Shown one piece after another: positions 11,246-19,634 of a stretch of 64,000 bases of DNA. How positions within the stretch are numbered: position 1 is the stretch's first letter; each line of letters opens with the position of its first letter. The stretch is from Erythrobacter sp. (GTDB taxonomy: Bacteria > Pseudomonadota > Alphaproteobacteria > Sphingomonadales > Sphingomonadaceae), in NCBI RefSeq assembly GCF_011765465.1, contig NZ_CP050265.1, forward strand, positions 682,001-746,000, in the 5' to 3' direction. The translations under genes and the position numbers were made by a program. The notes below the pieces were generated by a model. The model made no database searches and was not told the DNA's origin. It saw only the letters and a list, made by a program, of their open reading frames with translations.

Positions 11246-11650
11246 CTACAGGCTCGCCTCGGCCTGTTCCTCGAACACGCGCTCCACTTCGAGCACGAGG
11301 TCGCGCAGGTGGAAGGGCTTGGACAGCACCTTGGCATCGGGCTGTTCGCGGCTTGCGCGCAGGCTCACCGCGGCGAAGCCGGTGATGAACATGACCCGCG
11401 TCTTCGGAGAAATCTCGGCGCAGCGCTGGGCGAGTTCGATCCCGTCCATTTCCGGCATGACGATGTCGGACAGGAGCAGGTCGAAATCCTCGGTCTCGAG
11501 CAGCGGGATTGCCTCGGTACCGCGATCGACCGCGCGCACTTCGTAGCCGGCATTGGTGAGCGCGCGCGCAAGATAGGTGCGCATCGCCTCCTCGTCCTCG
11601 GCGAGCAGGATGCGGGGGGAATCGCTGCGGGGGGATTGGCTGGCTGTCAT
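11246..11650 (-). CDS. cpdR: Response regulator CpdR (single receiver domain)
   Basis: A stand-alone receiver of 134 residues with no output domain. In Caulobacter unphosphorylated CpdR localises ClpXP and primes it for degrading CtrA and others; it is phosphorylated by CckA through ChpT. The family signature is clear: RILLAEDEEAMRTYLARAL at the start, acceptor Asp in LLSDIVMPEMDG, the MFITGFAAV box, and KVLSKPFHLRDLV at the end. Phosphorelay partner CckA is encoded at the left edge of this window. The start at 11650 gives about ten extra N-terminal residues relative to short CpdRs. Confidence 0.9.
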   Translation of the reverse strand: MTASQSPRSDSPRILLAEDEEAMRTYLARALTNAGYEVRAVDRGTEAIPLLETEDFDLLLSDIVMPEMDGIELAQRCAEISPKTRVMFITGFAAVSLRASREQPDAKVLSKPFHLRDLVLEVERVFEEQAEASL

Positions 11651-11815
11651 GCGCGCACGCCTAGCATGAGGCGCTTAAGAAATCTTCTCGCGCCTTTACC
11701 CCTGACCCGCGATGGAACGCCCCCCGCGTGGCACGCCCGTGCTCGGTAACCCAGACGGCTTGGGCAAATCAACGCTTTGACACGCAGGCACAATGCGTTC
11801 AGCAGGTCGTTACGG

Positions 11816-12820
11816 ATGACTATGCAGGGCGATCTCCCTCAGCACGACTTCGAGGCCGGCGACCGGGCCAGGCCCGGCGGCGCGCGCGATGGCGCGGTCG
11901 TCGAGGGCGGGGCGGTGGGCGATCCGGCCTGCGGTCCGGCCTTCACCTTTCGCGCGCCGCGCGCGATGCCGCTTCCGGTGGTGATCGCCGTGCCCCATGC
12001 GGGCCGGGTCTATCCGGGCGAGACGCTGGCGGCGATGCACGACGTGCGCCTGTCGCAATTGCGGCTCGAGGACCGGCTGGTCGATCTCGTCGCCGAGGAA
12101 GTCGCCCGCCTTACCGGCGCGGCGCTGCTCGTCGCCCATGCGCCGCGCGCGCTGCTCGACCTCAACCGGGCGGAGGACGATGTCGACTGGGGCATGGTCG
12201 AAGGAGGCCGCCCGCCGGGAACGCCCGAAGAAGGGCAGGGACGCTCCAATCGACGGGCGAGAAGCGGGCTCGGGCTCGTCCCGCGCCGCCTGCCCGGTTT
12301 CGGCGAGATCTGGAACCGCCCGCTCGCGCGCGGGGAGATCGAAGGCCGGATCGAGCGCATCCACCGGCCCTATCACGCCCTGCTGGAGCGCGAATTGCGC
12401 CGGGTTCGCGCGCAATGGGGGGCGGCGCTGCTGGTCGATCTCCACTCCATGCCACCCCTGCGCCTGCAGGCGGGCGAGAGCCGCGCGCCGCACTACGTTA
12501 TCGGCGACCGTTTCGGCGCGTCGTGCGATGCCAGGCTGGTTGCGCGCGCGTTCCGCTATCTCGACGCCGAGGGTTGTGCGAGCGCGCATAACCGGCCCTA
12601 TGCGGGGGGCTATGTGCTCGATCGCCACGCAGCCCCCGCGCGCGGGCTCCATGCGCTGCAGGTGGAGCTGTGCCGTTCGGCCTATCTCGACGTCGATCTC
12701 GCCGAGCCCGCGCCGGGTCTTCTACCGGTCGCACGCATGATTGCGGGATTGGTGCGCGAACTCGGCGCGGAAACGGCCCGGCTCGCCGAGGGCGGCGATT
12801 TCGCGCAGGCAGCGGAATAA
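11816..12820 (+). CDS. N-formylglutamate amidohydrolase family protein
   Basis: A soluble zinc-hydrolase-type protein of 334 residues from the family that includes N-formylglutamate deformylase of histidine degradation (HutG of Pseudomonas). Recognisable parts are VIAVPHAGRVYPGE near residue 55, LDLNRAEDDVDWGM, and LLVDLHSMP, which hold the expected metal-binding and catalytic residues. No other hut gene is nearby, so a role in histidine breakdown is not supported by context. Starts at 11816 and 11822 are both ATG without an obvious Shine-Dalgarno. The gene diverges from cpdR across a 165-base gap. Confidence 0.8.
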   Translation: MTMQGDLPQHDFEAGDRARPGGARDGAVVEGGAVGDPACGPAFTFRAPRAMPLPVVIAVPHAGRVYPGETLAAMHDVRLSQLRLEDRLVDLVAEEVARLTGAALLVAHAPRALLDLNRAEDDVDWGMVEGGRPPGTPEEGQGRSNRRARSGLGLVPRRLPGFGEIWNRPLARGEIEGRIERIHRPYHALLERELRRVRAQWGAALLVDLHSMPPLRLQAGESRAPHYVIGDRFGASCDARLVARAFRYLDAEGCASAHNRPYAGGYVLDRHAAPARGLHALQVELCRSAYLDVDLAEPAPGLLPVARMIAGLVRELGAETARLAEGGDFAQAAE

Positions 12821-12956
12821 GGCTGAAGTAAAAAGCGCCACCCCGTGCAAGAGGGGGGGATGCACGAGGTGGGCCAGGTTCAGGGGGGAGCGCGCTCTCA
12901 GGCGCGGCTCCAGGCGGGTGATGAGGGGGAACACCGCCTGTCCCAGACATGGTAAA

Positions 12957-12987
12957 AGGCGGGCGGGACTTCAAGCCCCGCCCGCCT
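12957..12987 (-). terminator. Intrinsic terminator of the SapC-family gene
   Basis: A strong 11-bp GC stem (AGGCGGGCGGG/CCCGCCCGCCT) with a 9-base loop is followed on the minus strand by TTTTACC. It could also stop plus-strand transcription from the opposite gene. Confidence 0.8.
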
Positions 12988-13031
12988 CGAAAAACCTCCG
13001 GATCGGCGGCTAGGCGCCGCCGCATCGAGCC

Positions 13032-13826
13032 TTAATTAATAACGGCCGGCTGCGCCTGCTGCTGCTGCGGGAGCTTGCCCTGGACAACCTGGCGCTCGAA
13101 GATCGAGCGCATCAGGTTCATCGAGAACAGGTGCGCGTGGATCAGCATGAGCAGGCCGTTCTTGTTGAGCGCCTCGAGCGTTTCCGCGGGAAGTTCGCGC
13201 AGCTTCTTTTCGTCGACCATGCGGAAACCGCGATAGACGAAGGGCTTGTCCGGGTTCTCGGCGCGGGTGATCGCGACTTCGCCGTCCATCAGGATGTCGA
13301 GCTTCTTGAGCTCTTCGAGGAAGGCGCGCGTGCGCTGGCCCGATTCCTCGAATTTGGAGCAGAAATCGAGCACCTGGTTGGTGTATTCGGTCGGCTTGCC
13401 TTCGCCGTCGAACAGCGCCTGGCCCTCGTCCTGCTTGGCGATGACGCCCGCGGTCGGGTCGAAGCACAGCGACATCTCGTCGCTGTCGGGCTGCATCTTG
13501 GCGAGGATGAAGGGATAGCGCCGGATATAAGCCGGGACATAGACGCCCGCGATGATCTTCTCGTCGTCGCCGACGAAGGTGTTTACCCCTTCGTTGAGGC
13601 CCATCAGCGCGATCGGCAGCGGATTGTCGCCGGCAGTGAAGACGATCGGGTAGTTGCGCTGCGCATCGACGAATTCGTCGACGGTCAGCGGGATCGCGTG
13701 GGTGTTGGCGACATGAGCGGCCGAGCCGAACTGGCTCACCTTCCAGTCGGCATGGTCCCGGCTGTTGAGCGGCAGGAGGTCCTTGTAGAACAGCGGAAGT
13801 TGCGGCTGCTGCGGCGCGCTGGCCAT
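13032..13826 (-). CDS. SapC-family protein
   Basis: A 264-residue protein of the SapC family, first linked to S-layer/surface proteins but of unproven function in alphaproteobacteria. The N-terminus (PLFYKDLLPLNSRDHADW) and the central YPFILAKMQPDSDEMSLCFD segment are characteristic. There is no signal peptide, so it is probably cytoplasmic as synthesised. The C-terminus is Gln-rich (LPQQQQAQPAVIN). It is monocistronic with a strong terminator. The function is unknown to me beyond the family name. Confidence 0.85.
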   Translation of the reverse strand: MASAPQQPQLPLFYKDLLPLNSRDHADWKVSQFGSAAHVANTHAIPLTVDEFVDAQRNYPIVFTAGDNPLPIALMGLNEGVNTFVGDDEKIIAGVYVPAYIRRYPFILAKMQPDSDEMSLCFDPTAGVIAKQDEGQALFDGEGKPTEYTNQVLDFCSKFEESGQRTRAFLEELKKLDILMDGEVAITRAENPDKPFVYRGFRMVDEKKLRELPAETLEALNKNGLLMLIHAHLFSMNLMRSIFERQVVQGKLPQQQQAQPAVIN

Positions 13827-13966
13827 GAATATGTCTCCGAAGACTGCTGTGCGTTGTCAGTTCGCAGCGAACGGATCGGGCCGTGATGCCCGCGCCCCGT
13901 CCGCCGGTTGCGGCGCGCTTTAGGCGCTTGTGCAAAGAGGCGCAAGTCGGCTGCCGATTCGCGCGC

Positions 13967-15415
13967 TCAGGCGCCGGGGACGAGCTTTCCGGGATTGAGC
14001 AGGCCGTGCGGATCGAGCGCCTGTTTGACGGCCCGCATCATCGCAAGCGACACGGGATCGCCGAGCCGCGCGAGTTCGCCGATCTTGACCTGGCCGATGC
14101 CGTGTTCCGCGCTGATCGAGCCGCCCCATTCGGTGACGAGGTCGTAGACCCGCACGCTTACCCGCTTGCCTTCGCCTTCCTCCCATTCGCCCGCCACCGC
14201 GCCTTCGGGGGCGAGGACGTGGAAATGGACATTGCCGTCGCCGAGATGGCCGAATGCGACCGCGCGCGTGCCGGGAAATTCGCGTTCGACCGCCGGGCCG
14301 GCGGAGAGGATGAATTCGGGCATTTTCTCGACCGGGACCGAAATATCGTGCTGCATCGCCGGGCCGAGCGCGCGTTCGGCCGCGGAGATGGAATCGCGCA
14401 GGGTCCAGAACGCTTCGGCCTGGGTCTCGTTCGCGGCGATCACCGCGTCTTCGAACAAGCCGTCCTCCATTGCCGAAGCCAGCGCCGCCTCGGCCCGTTC
14501 GCGCAAGCTCGCCTCGTCCGTTCCCGTCGCCACGAATTCGATCAGCGCGTTCCAAGCGTGCCGCCCGGAAAGCGGAGGACGCGCATCGGGCAGGTGGGCG
14601 AGCACGCTCTCGAGGCAATGCGCGGGGACCACTTCGAAGCCTTCGAGCGTGTCGCCCATCGCCCGCTCCATCGCGCGCAGCAGGGTGCGCGCCTCGACGA
14701 TTCCGGGAAGGCCGGCCCAGACCGTGACTGTCGCGCTCGGCGCAGGCAGCAGGCCCAGCGTCGCGGCCGTCACGATGCCGAGCGTGCCTTCCGAGCCGAT
14801 CAGCAATTGCTTGAGGTCGAACCCGCGATTGTCCTTCTTGAGCGCGGTCAGCCCGTCATAAACTTCGCCATCCGCGAGCACCGCCTCGATCCCCAGCACC
14901 TGCGCGCGCATCGTCCCGTGGCGCAGGACCTGCGTGCCCCCGGCATTGGTCGAGATCAGCCCGCCGATGGTCGCCGACCCCTTGCCGCCCAGCGTCAGGG
15001 GAAAGCGCAGGCCATTTTCCGCCGCGAGATCGTGGAGCGATTGGAGGATCATGCCCGCCTCGCACACCACCTGCCCGGCTTGTGCGTCGAGCCTGCGGAC
15101 CCGGTCCATCCGCCGCAGCGAGAGCAGGATGCCGCGACCGCTATCGTCCGGGGTCGCCCCGCCGACCATGCCGCTGTTCCCGCCCTGCGGCACGATCGGC
15201 ACGCCGTGCTTCGCGCACAGCTTCACCAGCGCGGCGACTTCCTCGGTCGAACCGGGCGAGGCGAGGGCGAGCGCGCGGCCCGTGTAGCGCCCGCGCCAGT
15301 CGGTCAGCCACGGCTCCATCAGCTCGGCGTCGCGGGTCAGGCCCTTGGCCCCGAGCAGCTCGGCGGCTTCGGCGAGAAAGGTGTCGGCGGCGGGTCTTTC
15401 GGCGGTCAGGGTCAT
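13967..15415 (-). CDS. FAD-binding oxidoreductase of the GlcD / D-2-hydroxyacid dehydrogenase type
   Basis: A 482-residue flavoprotein with an N-terminal PCMH FAD-binding domain (VPQGGNSGMVGGATPD at about 80-95, GGLISTNAGG near 145) and a C-terminal FAD-oxidase domain with the metal-binding HLGDGNVHFH and SAEHGIGQVK motifs. These mark the D-lactate / D-2-hydroxyglutarate dehydrogenase group, which pass electrons from 2-hydroxyacids to quinone or a flavoprotein. The exact substrate is not readable. The ATG at 15415 is preceded by GGGAGC; the frame continues upstream but has no family similarity there. It diverges from the next gene across 175 bases. Confidence 0.85.
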   Translation of the reverse strand: MTLTAERPAADTFLAEAAELLGAKGLTRDAELMEPWLTDWRGRYTGRALALASPGSTEEVAALVKLCAKHGVPIVPQGGNSGMVGGATPDDSGRGILLSLRRMDRVRRLDAQAGQVVCEAGMILQSLHDLAAENGLRFPLTLGGKGSATIGGLISTNAGGTQVLRHGTMRAQVLGIEAVLADGEVYDGLTALKKDNRGFDLKQLLIGSEGTLGIVTAATLGLLPAPSATVTVWAGLPGIVEARTLLRAMERAMGDTLEGFEVVPAHCLESVLAHLPDARPPLSGRHAWNALIEFVATGTDEASLRERAEAALASAMEDGLFEDAVIAANETQAEAFWTLRDSISAAERALGPAMQHDISVPVEKMPEFILSAGPAVEREFPGTRAVAFGHLGDGNVHFHVLAPEGAVAGEWEEGEGKRVSVRVYDLVTEWGGSISAEHGIGQVKIGELARLGDPVSLAMMRAVKQALDPHGLLNPGKLVPGA

Positions 15416-15590
15416 TGTTGCTCCCATGCCACAGGCTGCCCCCAAGTGACCAGTGGCTTGCCATGCGGCGCGAGGCAGTTAAGCCGGTGTTCAATCGCGC
15501 GGCCTAGTGTCGCACCCTCGCTTTGAAAGTCCGGGCGCCCGCGCGAGATGCGAGCCTGCCCGCCGCGAACTGGAGGATTCTCCCGCCACC

Positions 15591-16202
15591 ATGCCGAGCC
15601 TGCTCGCCTATGCCGCGCCGCTTGCGCTGCTGGTCCCGATGATGGGGCAGGGCATGGACGTGCCGCTCGCAGACCGAGCGGAGGGGCAGGAGGGCATCGT
15701 CCGCGTCGACGAAGGGATCGACCGCGAAGAGCCCGAACAGGCCTCGCCCCGCGCGCTGCCCCCTGCGCCGCTGCCCGCGACAGCGCCGCTCTCGGCCTTT
15801 CGCGAAGGGCAGGTCGCCCACCAGGTCCGCATCGAACAGCGCGTCGTCGTCCGCATCTCGCCGGCCCGCCCGACCACACGCCAGCAATTGCTCGCCACGC
15901 TCCCGCGCGAGGAAGTCGCCACGCGCTACGAGGAGCGCAAGATGGCCAAGTGCCTTCCGGTGGAACGGATCGCCGGGGTCCAGACCGGATCGGGCAACCG
16001 CCTCGTCCTGTTCCTCAAGGATAAGCGGATGGTCACCGTCAACCTCGAGAAGACCTGCCGCGCGCGCGATTTCTACTCGGGTTTCTATGTCGAGAAGAAC
16101 GAGGACGGGAAGCTGTGCGTCGACCGCGACCGCATCAAGAGCCGTACGGGGCTCAAATGCGAAGTCGAACGGATGCGCCAGCTCGTCGCGGTCGAGGAAT
16201 AG
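15591..16202 (+). CDS. Secreted or membrane-anchored protein of unknown function, 203 residues
   Basis: The start MPSLLAYAAPLALLVPMM looks like a signal peptide or anchor, followed by a Pro/Ala-rich linker (residues about 35-75) and a compact basic C-terminal domain containing KMAKCLPVERIAG, RLVLFLKDKRMV and paired Cys residues (two pairs: CLPVE/CRARD and CVDRD/CEVER). The Cys pattern fits periplasmic disulfides. The start at 15591 has TGGAGG 15 bases upstream; longer frames begin with Arg-rich sequence without a signal. I do not recognise a named family. Confidence 0.75.
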   Translation: MPSLLAYAAPLALLVPMMGQGMDVPLADRAEGQEGIVRVDEGIDREEPEQASPRALPPAPLPATAPLSAFREGQVAHQVRIEQRVVVRISPARPTTRQQLLATLPREEVATRYEERKMAKCLPVERIAGVQTGSGNRLVLFLKDKRMVTVNLEKTCRARDFYSGFYVEKNEDGKLCVDRDRIKSRTGLKCEVERMRQLVAVEE

Positions 16203-16346
16203 GGCTCGCCGCTGGCGCGGGGCGCGGGTTTCCTTGACTTTCATGGCCGTTTGAGCGAAGGCGCGCGCGATTTCGGCGGCGTCATCGCTGGCCGGATGCA
16301 GCAAGCGGCAGGGCTGTCCTGCCTTTACCCGGACATTACCACACGC

Positions 16347-17771
16347 ATGACTTTCGCCGATCTCGGCCTTTCCCCCGAATTGCTCAAGGCCGTCGAGGAC
16401 GCCGGCTATTCCGAGCCGACCCCGATCCAGGCCCAGGCCATTCCCGCCGTCCTGATGATGCGCGACCTGATCGGCATCGCCCAGACCGGCACCGGCAAGA
16501 CCGCGAGCTTCGTGCTCCCGATGATCGACGTCATGGCCGCCGGGCGCCGGCGGGCGCTGATGCCGCGTTCGCTGATCCTCGAGCCGACCCGCGAACTCGC
16601 TGCGCAGGTGGCGGAGAATTTCGAGAAATACGGGGCGAACCACGATCTCAAGATGGCGCTGCTGATCGGCGGCGTGCAGATGGGCGACCAGTTGAAGACG
16701 CTCGATGAAGGCGTCGACGTGCTGATCGCGACTCCGGGCCGCCTCATGGACCTGTTCGAGCGCGGCAAGATCCTCCTCAATGGCTGCGAGCTGCTCGTCA
16801 TCGACGAGGCCGACCGGATGCTCGACATGGGCTTCATTCCCGATATCGAGTTCATCTGTTCCAAGCTTCCCGAAAGCCGCCAGACCATGCTGTTCTCGGC
16901 GACCATGCCCCCGCCGATCGAGAAGCTGGCGTCGAAATTCCTTTCCAATCCCAAGCGAATCGAGGTCAGCCGCGCGGCCTCCACCAACGAGAACATCACC
17001 GCTTTCAAGATCCCGGTGAAATCGCGCCAGAAGCGCGAGACGCTCGAATGGCTGCTCGCGAACGACGAGGTCGAGACCGCGATCATCTTCTCGAACCGCA
17101 AGACGACTGTCCGCGAACTCAACAAGCACCTGCAGAAGCGCGGCTTCGCCTCGAGCGAGATCCACGGCGACATGGACCAGTCGAGCCGTTTGAAGGAACT
17201 CGAGCGTTTCAAGAAAGGCGAGGTCAACATCCTCGTCGCCTCCGACGTCGCGGCAAGGGGCCTCGACATCAAGGGCGTCTCCCACGTCTTCAACTTCGAC
17301 ACGCCGTGGCACCCGGACGATTACGTCCACCGCATCGGCCGAACGGGCCGCGCCGGGGCCAAGGGGCGGGCCTTTACCTTCGTATCCGAAGAGGACGCAG
17401 AGGCGATCGAGAATGTCGAGAAGCTGACCGGCAGCCCGATCAAGGTCTTCGGCAAGGAAGACGTGCGCGTGCCGCTGGCCGAGCCGGGCTCGGACGACGA
17501 CAAGGGCAGCTCGGGCAAGGGCAAGGGCGAGAGCAAGGCCGGGGCACAGGACGAGGACAAGCCCAGGCGCTCCTCGCGCCGCCGCCGCGACGGGGAGGGC
17601 GACGATGCGCCCGAAAAGCCCAAGCGCGAACGCGCCCCGCGCAAGGAACGCTCCGACGATAAGCCGGAACGCAAGTCCCGCTCGCGCCGCCGCGACGAGG
17701 AGGACGAGCCGGTCCCGGCAGGCGAATGGAACGGGCCGCGCCCGAGCTTCCTCGACATCGGTTTCAGCTGA
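16347..17771 (+). CDS. rhlE: DEAD-box ATP-dependent RNA helicase, RhlE-like
   Basis: A 474-residue RNA helicase likely acting in ribosome assembly or RNA turnover. All motifs are present in order: the Q motif (YSEPTPIQ, 21-28), motif I AQTGTGKT (45-52), PTRELA, TPGR, DEAD in VIDEADRMLD, SAT, ARGLDIKGV and HRIGRTGRAG. The last 100 or so residues are a low-complexity tail of Lys, Arg, Glu and Ser, as in many alphaproteobacterial RhlE proteins. The ATG at 16347 (MTFADLGLSPELL) matches the family start; a TTG 96 bases upstream would add an unconserved segment. Confidence 0.93.
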   Translation: MTFADLGLSPELLKAVEDAGYSEPTPIQAQAIPAVLMMRDLIGIAQTGTGKTASFVLPMIDVMAAGRRRALMPRSLILEPTRELAAQVAENFEKYGANHDLKMALLIGGVQMGDQLKTLDEGVDVLIATPGRLMDLFERGKILLNGCELLVIDEADRMLDMGFIPDIEFICSKLPESRQTMLFSATMPPPIEKLASKFLSNPKRIEVSRAASTNENITAFKIPVKSRQKRETLEWLLANDEVETAIIFSNRKTTVRELNKHLQKRGFASSEIHGDMDQSSRLKELERFKKGEVNILVASDVAARGLDIKGVSHVFNFDTPWHPDDYVHRIGRTGRAGAKGRAFTFVSEEDAEAIENVEKLTGSPIKVFGKEDVRVPLAEPGSDDDKGSSGKGKGESKAGAQDEDKPRRSSRRRRDGEGDDAPEKPKRERAPRKERSDDKPERKSRSRRRDEEDEPVPAGEWNGPRPSFLDIGFS

Positions 17772-17901
17772 TCGCGGGCCTTCCGACCGCGCTTTTCGCA
17801 AGTTGATCAAAGCCATCCGGGGCGCGTTGGAGGGGGAATTCCTTGTAGGATCGATCCGCGCGTCCTTCAGGATTATTTCCTTTATAAAACAATATATTGC
17901 T

Positions 17902-18576
17902 TCATATATGCCGTGGCCCTACCGCACCGGGGGCCGCCCTGTCGCGCGGACTTTCCTGCACGTCCTCGGCCGCCAGGTAGGCGCGGAGCATCGCGCTCAT
18001 CTCCCCCGCCATCCGGTCCGCGTCCAGCGGCGCGCCGAGATCGTCGACGATCCAGCGATGGGCGAGCGCATCGGCGGTGTCGACCAGCAGCGCGGCCTTG
18101 AGTGAGGGCTCGATGACCTTGCCTGCCAGCCTTTCTGCGACCGCCGCGACGCTCGCGGCGCGCAGCGCCTCCACCCGCGCGCGCTGTGCGGGGTCCAGCG
18201 GCACTTCGCTCGACAGGACGCGGTGGAGGCGCGGGTCGGAGCGGTGCAGGTGGATCGCGGCATCGACCAGCGCGCGCGCGATCTCTGGCGGTTCGGCCTG
18301 CGCCGGCAGGCCCGCTGCCGCCTCGGCCAGCGCGGCCTCGCCCTCGGAGAGGTGGCGGTCGATCAGGAGGTCGATGACGGCGCGTTTGTCGGCGAAATAT
18401 TCATAGACCGACCCCACCGACACCCCCGCCACTTCGGCCAGCCGGTTGGTGTTGAGCCGCGCCAATCCCTCCTCCGCCAGAATCCGAGTCGCCGCTTCGA
18501 GGATCGCCTCGACCGTCGCCTTCGAGCGCGCCTGCGAAGGCCGCCGCCGCGCGGATTTCTGCCTGTTGCCGCCCAT
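17902..18576 (-). CDS. TetR-family transcriptional regulator
   Basis: A 224-residue repressor. The N-terminal helix-turn-helix (about residues 15-62: EAILEAATRILAEEG, then VSVGSVYEYFADKRAVID) is typical TetR. The C-terminal ligand domain is unremarkable and gives no ligand hint. The start at 18576 has AGGAG five bases upstream. It is divergent from the alpha/beta hydrolase gene, with only 63 bases between the starts, so it may control that gene and itself. The stop lies in an unusually AT-rich patch (17867-17911). Confidence 0.88.
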   Translation of the reverse strand: MGGNRQKSARRRPSQARSKATVEAILEAATRILAEEGLARLNTNRLAEVAGVSVGSVYEYFADKRAVIDLLIDRHLSEGEAALAEAAAGLPAQAEPPEIARALVDAAIHLHRSDPRLHRVLSSEVPLDPAQRARVEALRAASVAAVAERLAGKVIEPSLKAALLVDTADALAHRWIVDDLGAPLDADRMAGEMSAMLRAYLAAEDVQESPRDRAAPGAVGPRHI

Positions 18577-18639
18577 TGGCGCGCTCCTGTCCCAACCCGA
18601 GTATGCGAACCCGAGCAATTGCTCGATAATCGCGCCGTC

Positions 18640-19566
18640 ATGCAAGAGAGAACCTTTGCCGATTCCCGATCGTGGGCCGAATACCGGGCGATCCTTGCGC
18701 GCGCCTTCGGCCTGGCCTTTCCGTGCGAACCCGACGAGCGCTTCCGCGAAATGCGCGGACACCGGGTGCGCTACGACCTGTGGGAATCGGTTGGCGAGAC
18801 GCAGGGCACGCTCGTTCTCGTCCACGGGGGCGGCGGTAACGGTCGGGTTCTCGCCCCGGCGGCGCTGCCCGCGCTCGCGGCGGGCTGGCGGGTGGTCGCA
18901 CCCGACCTGCCCGGCTACGGCCTGACCGCGCCCGCGCCGGGCTTCGACTGGGACATCGCCGAATGGCCGCGCGTCGTCGCCGACTTCGCGCGCGCGGAGC
19001 CGGGGCCGGTGGTCCTTATGGGCTTGTCGTTGGGCGGCATGGTCGCCGCACTCGCCGCCGAGGCGGAGCAGCGGGTTGCGGGCGTGATCGCGACGACGCT
19101 GGTGGACCCGTCGGACCCGGCGATATTCGATCGCATCGCGCGCTGGCGCTGGCTCGGCCGCGCGAGCCGGGTCGCGTTTCGCCTCGCGCCGGGCCTCGTC
19201 GATCGCCTGCGCCTGCCCCTCGCGCTAGCCACGCCGCTCGCCGCGATGACGAGCGATCCCGAACTCGCCCGCTGGTTCGCGCGTGACCCGCTGATCGGGC
19301 GGCGCCGGATACCCGCGCGCTTCTTTCGCAGCATACACGAGGCCGCTCCCGCGCGGCGCCTGTCCTGCCCGCTGCTGCTTGTCCATCCGGGGGCGGACGC
19401 GTGGACCCCGACCGCGCTCAGCCTGCCCGCCTTCGAGCCGCTTCGCGCGCCGGACAAGCGGTTGGTCGAACTCACCAACGGCGCGCACCTGCCGCTCGAA
19501 CAGCCCGCCTTCGCCGAACTCGGTGCGGCGGTGAGAAGCTTCCTGCACAAAATTGCGCTCGCTTGA
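18640..19566 (+). CDS. Alpha/beta hydrolase
   Basis: A 308-residue alpha/beta-fold hydrolase with the oxyanion segment HGGGGNG (62-68), nucleophile Ser130 in the elbow GLSLGG, an acid candidate near DAWTP, and a His in NGAHLPLE near the C-terminus. There is no signal peptide. The substrate is unknown. Its start lies 63 bases from the divergent TetR gene, the usual arrangement of a regulator and its target. Confidence 0.85.
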   Translation: MQERTFADSRSWAEYRAILARAFGLAFPCEPDERFREMRGHRVRYDLWESVGETQGTLVLVHGGGGNGRVLAPAALPALAAGWRVVAPDLPGYGLTAPAPGFDWDIAEWPRVVADFARAEPGPVVLMGLSLGGMVAALAAEAEQRVAGVIATTLVDPSDPAIFDRIARWRWLGRASRVAFRLAPGLVDRLRLPLALATPLAAMTSDPELARWFARDPLIGRRRIPARFFRSIHEAAPARRLSCPLLLVHPGADAWTPTALSLPAFEPLRAPDKRLVELTNGAHLPLEQPAFAELGAAVRSFLHKIALA

Positions 19567-19634
19567 CGTAGGGGAAGCTCCGCGATAGCCGTGTTGCCGG
19601 ACTAATACAGTCCCTGCGGATTGGAGGGTGGATC

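Noticed and set aside
11777..11782. TTGACA as a -35 box, or the TTG as a start, of the formylglutamate amidohydrolase gene
   Set aside because: No -10-like sequence lies 16-18 bases downstream, and no ribosome-binding site supports the TTG start.
11777..12820. Histidine-utilisation operon
   Set aside because: Only a HutG-like protein is present; hutU, hutH, hutI and hutC are not nearby, so a pathway claim is not supported.
15504..17816. Open frame of about 770 codons opposite the RhlE-like gene
   Set aside because: It spans two plus-strand genes, one of which has every DEAD-box motif. It is a high-GC shadow.
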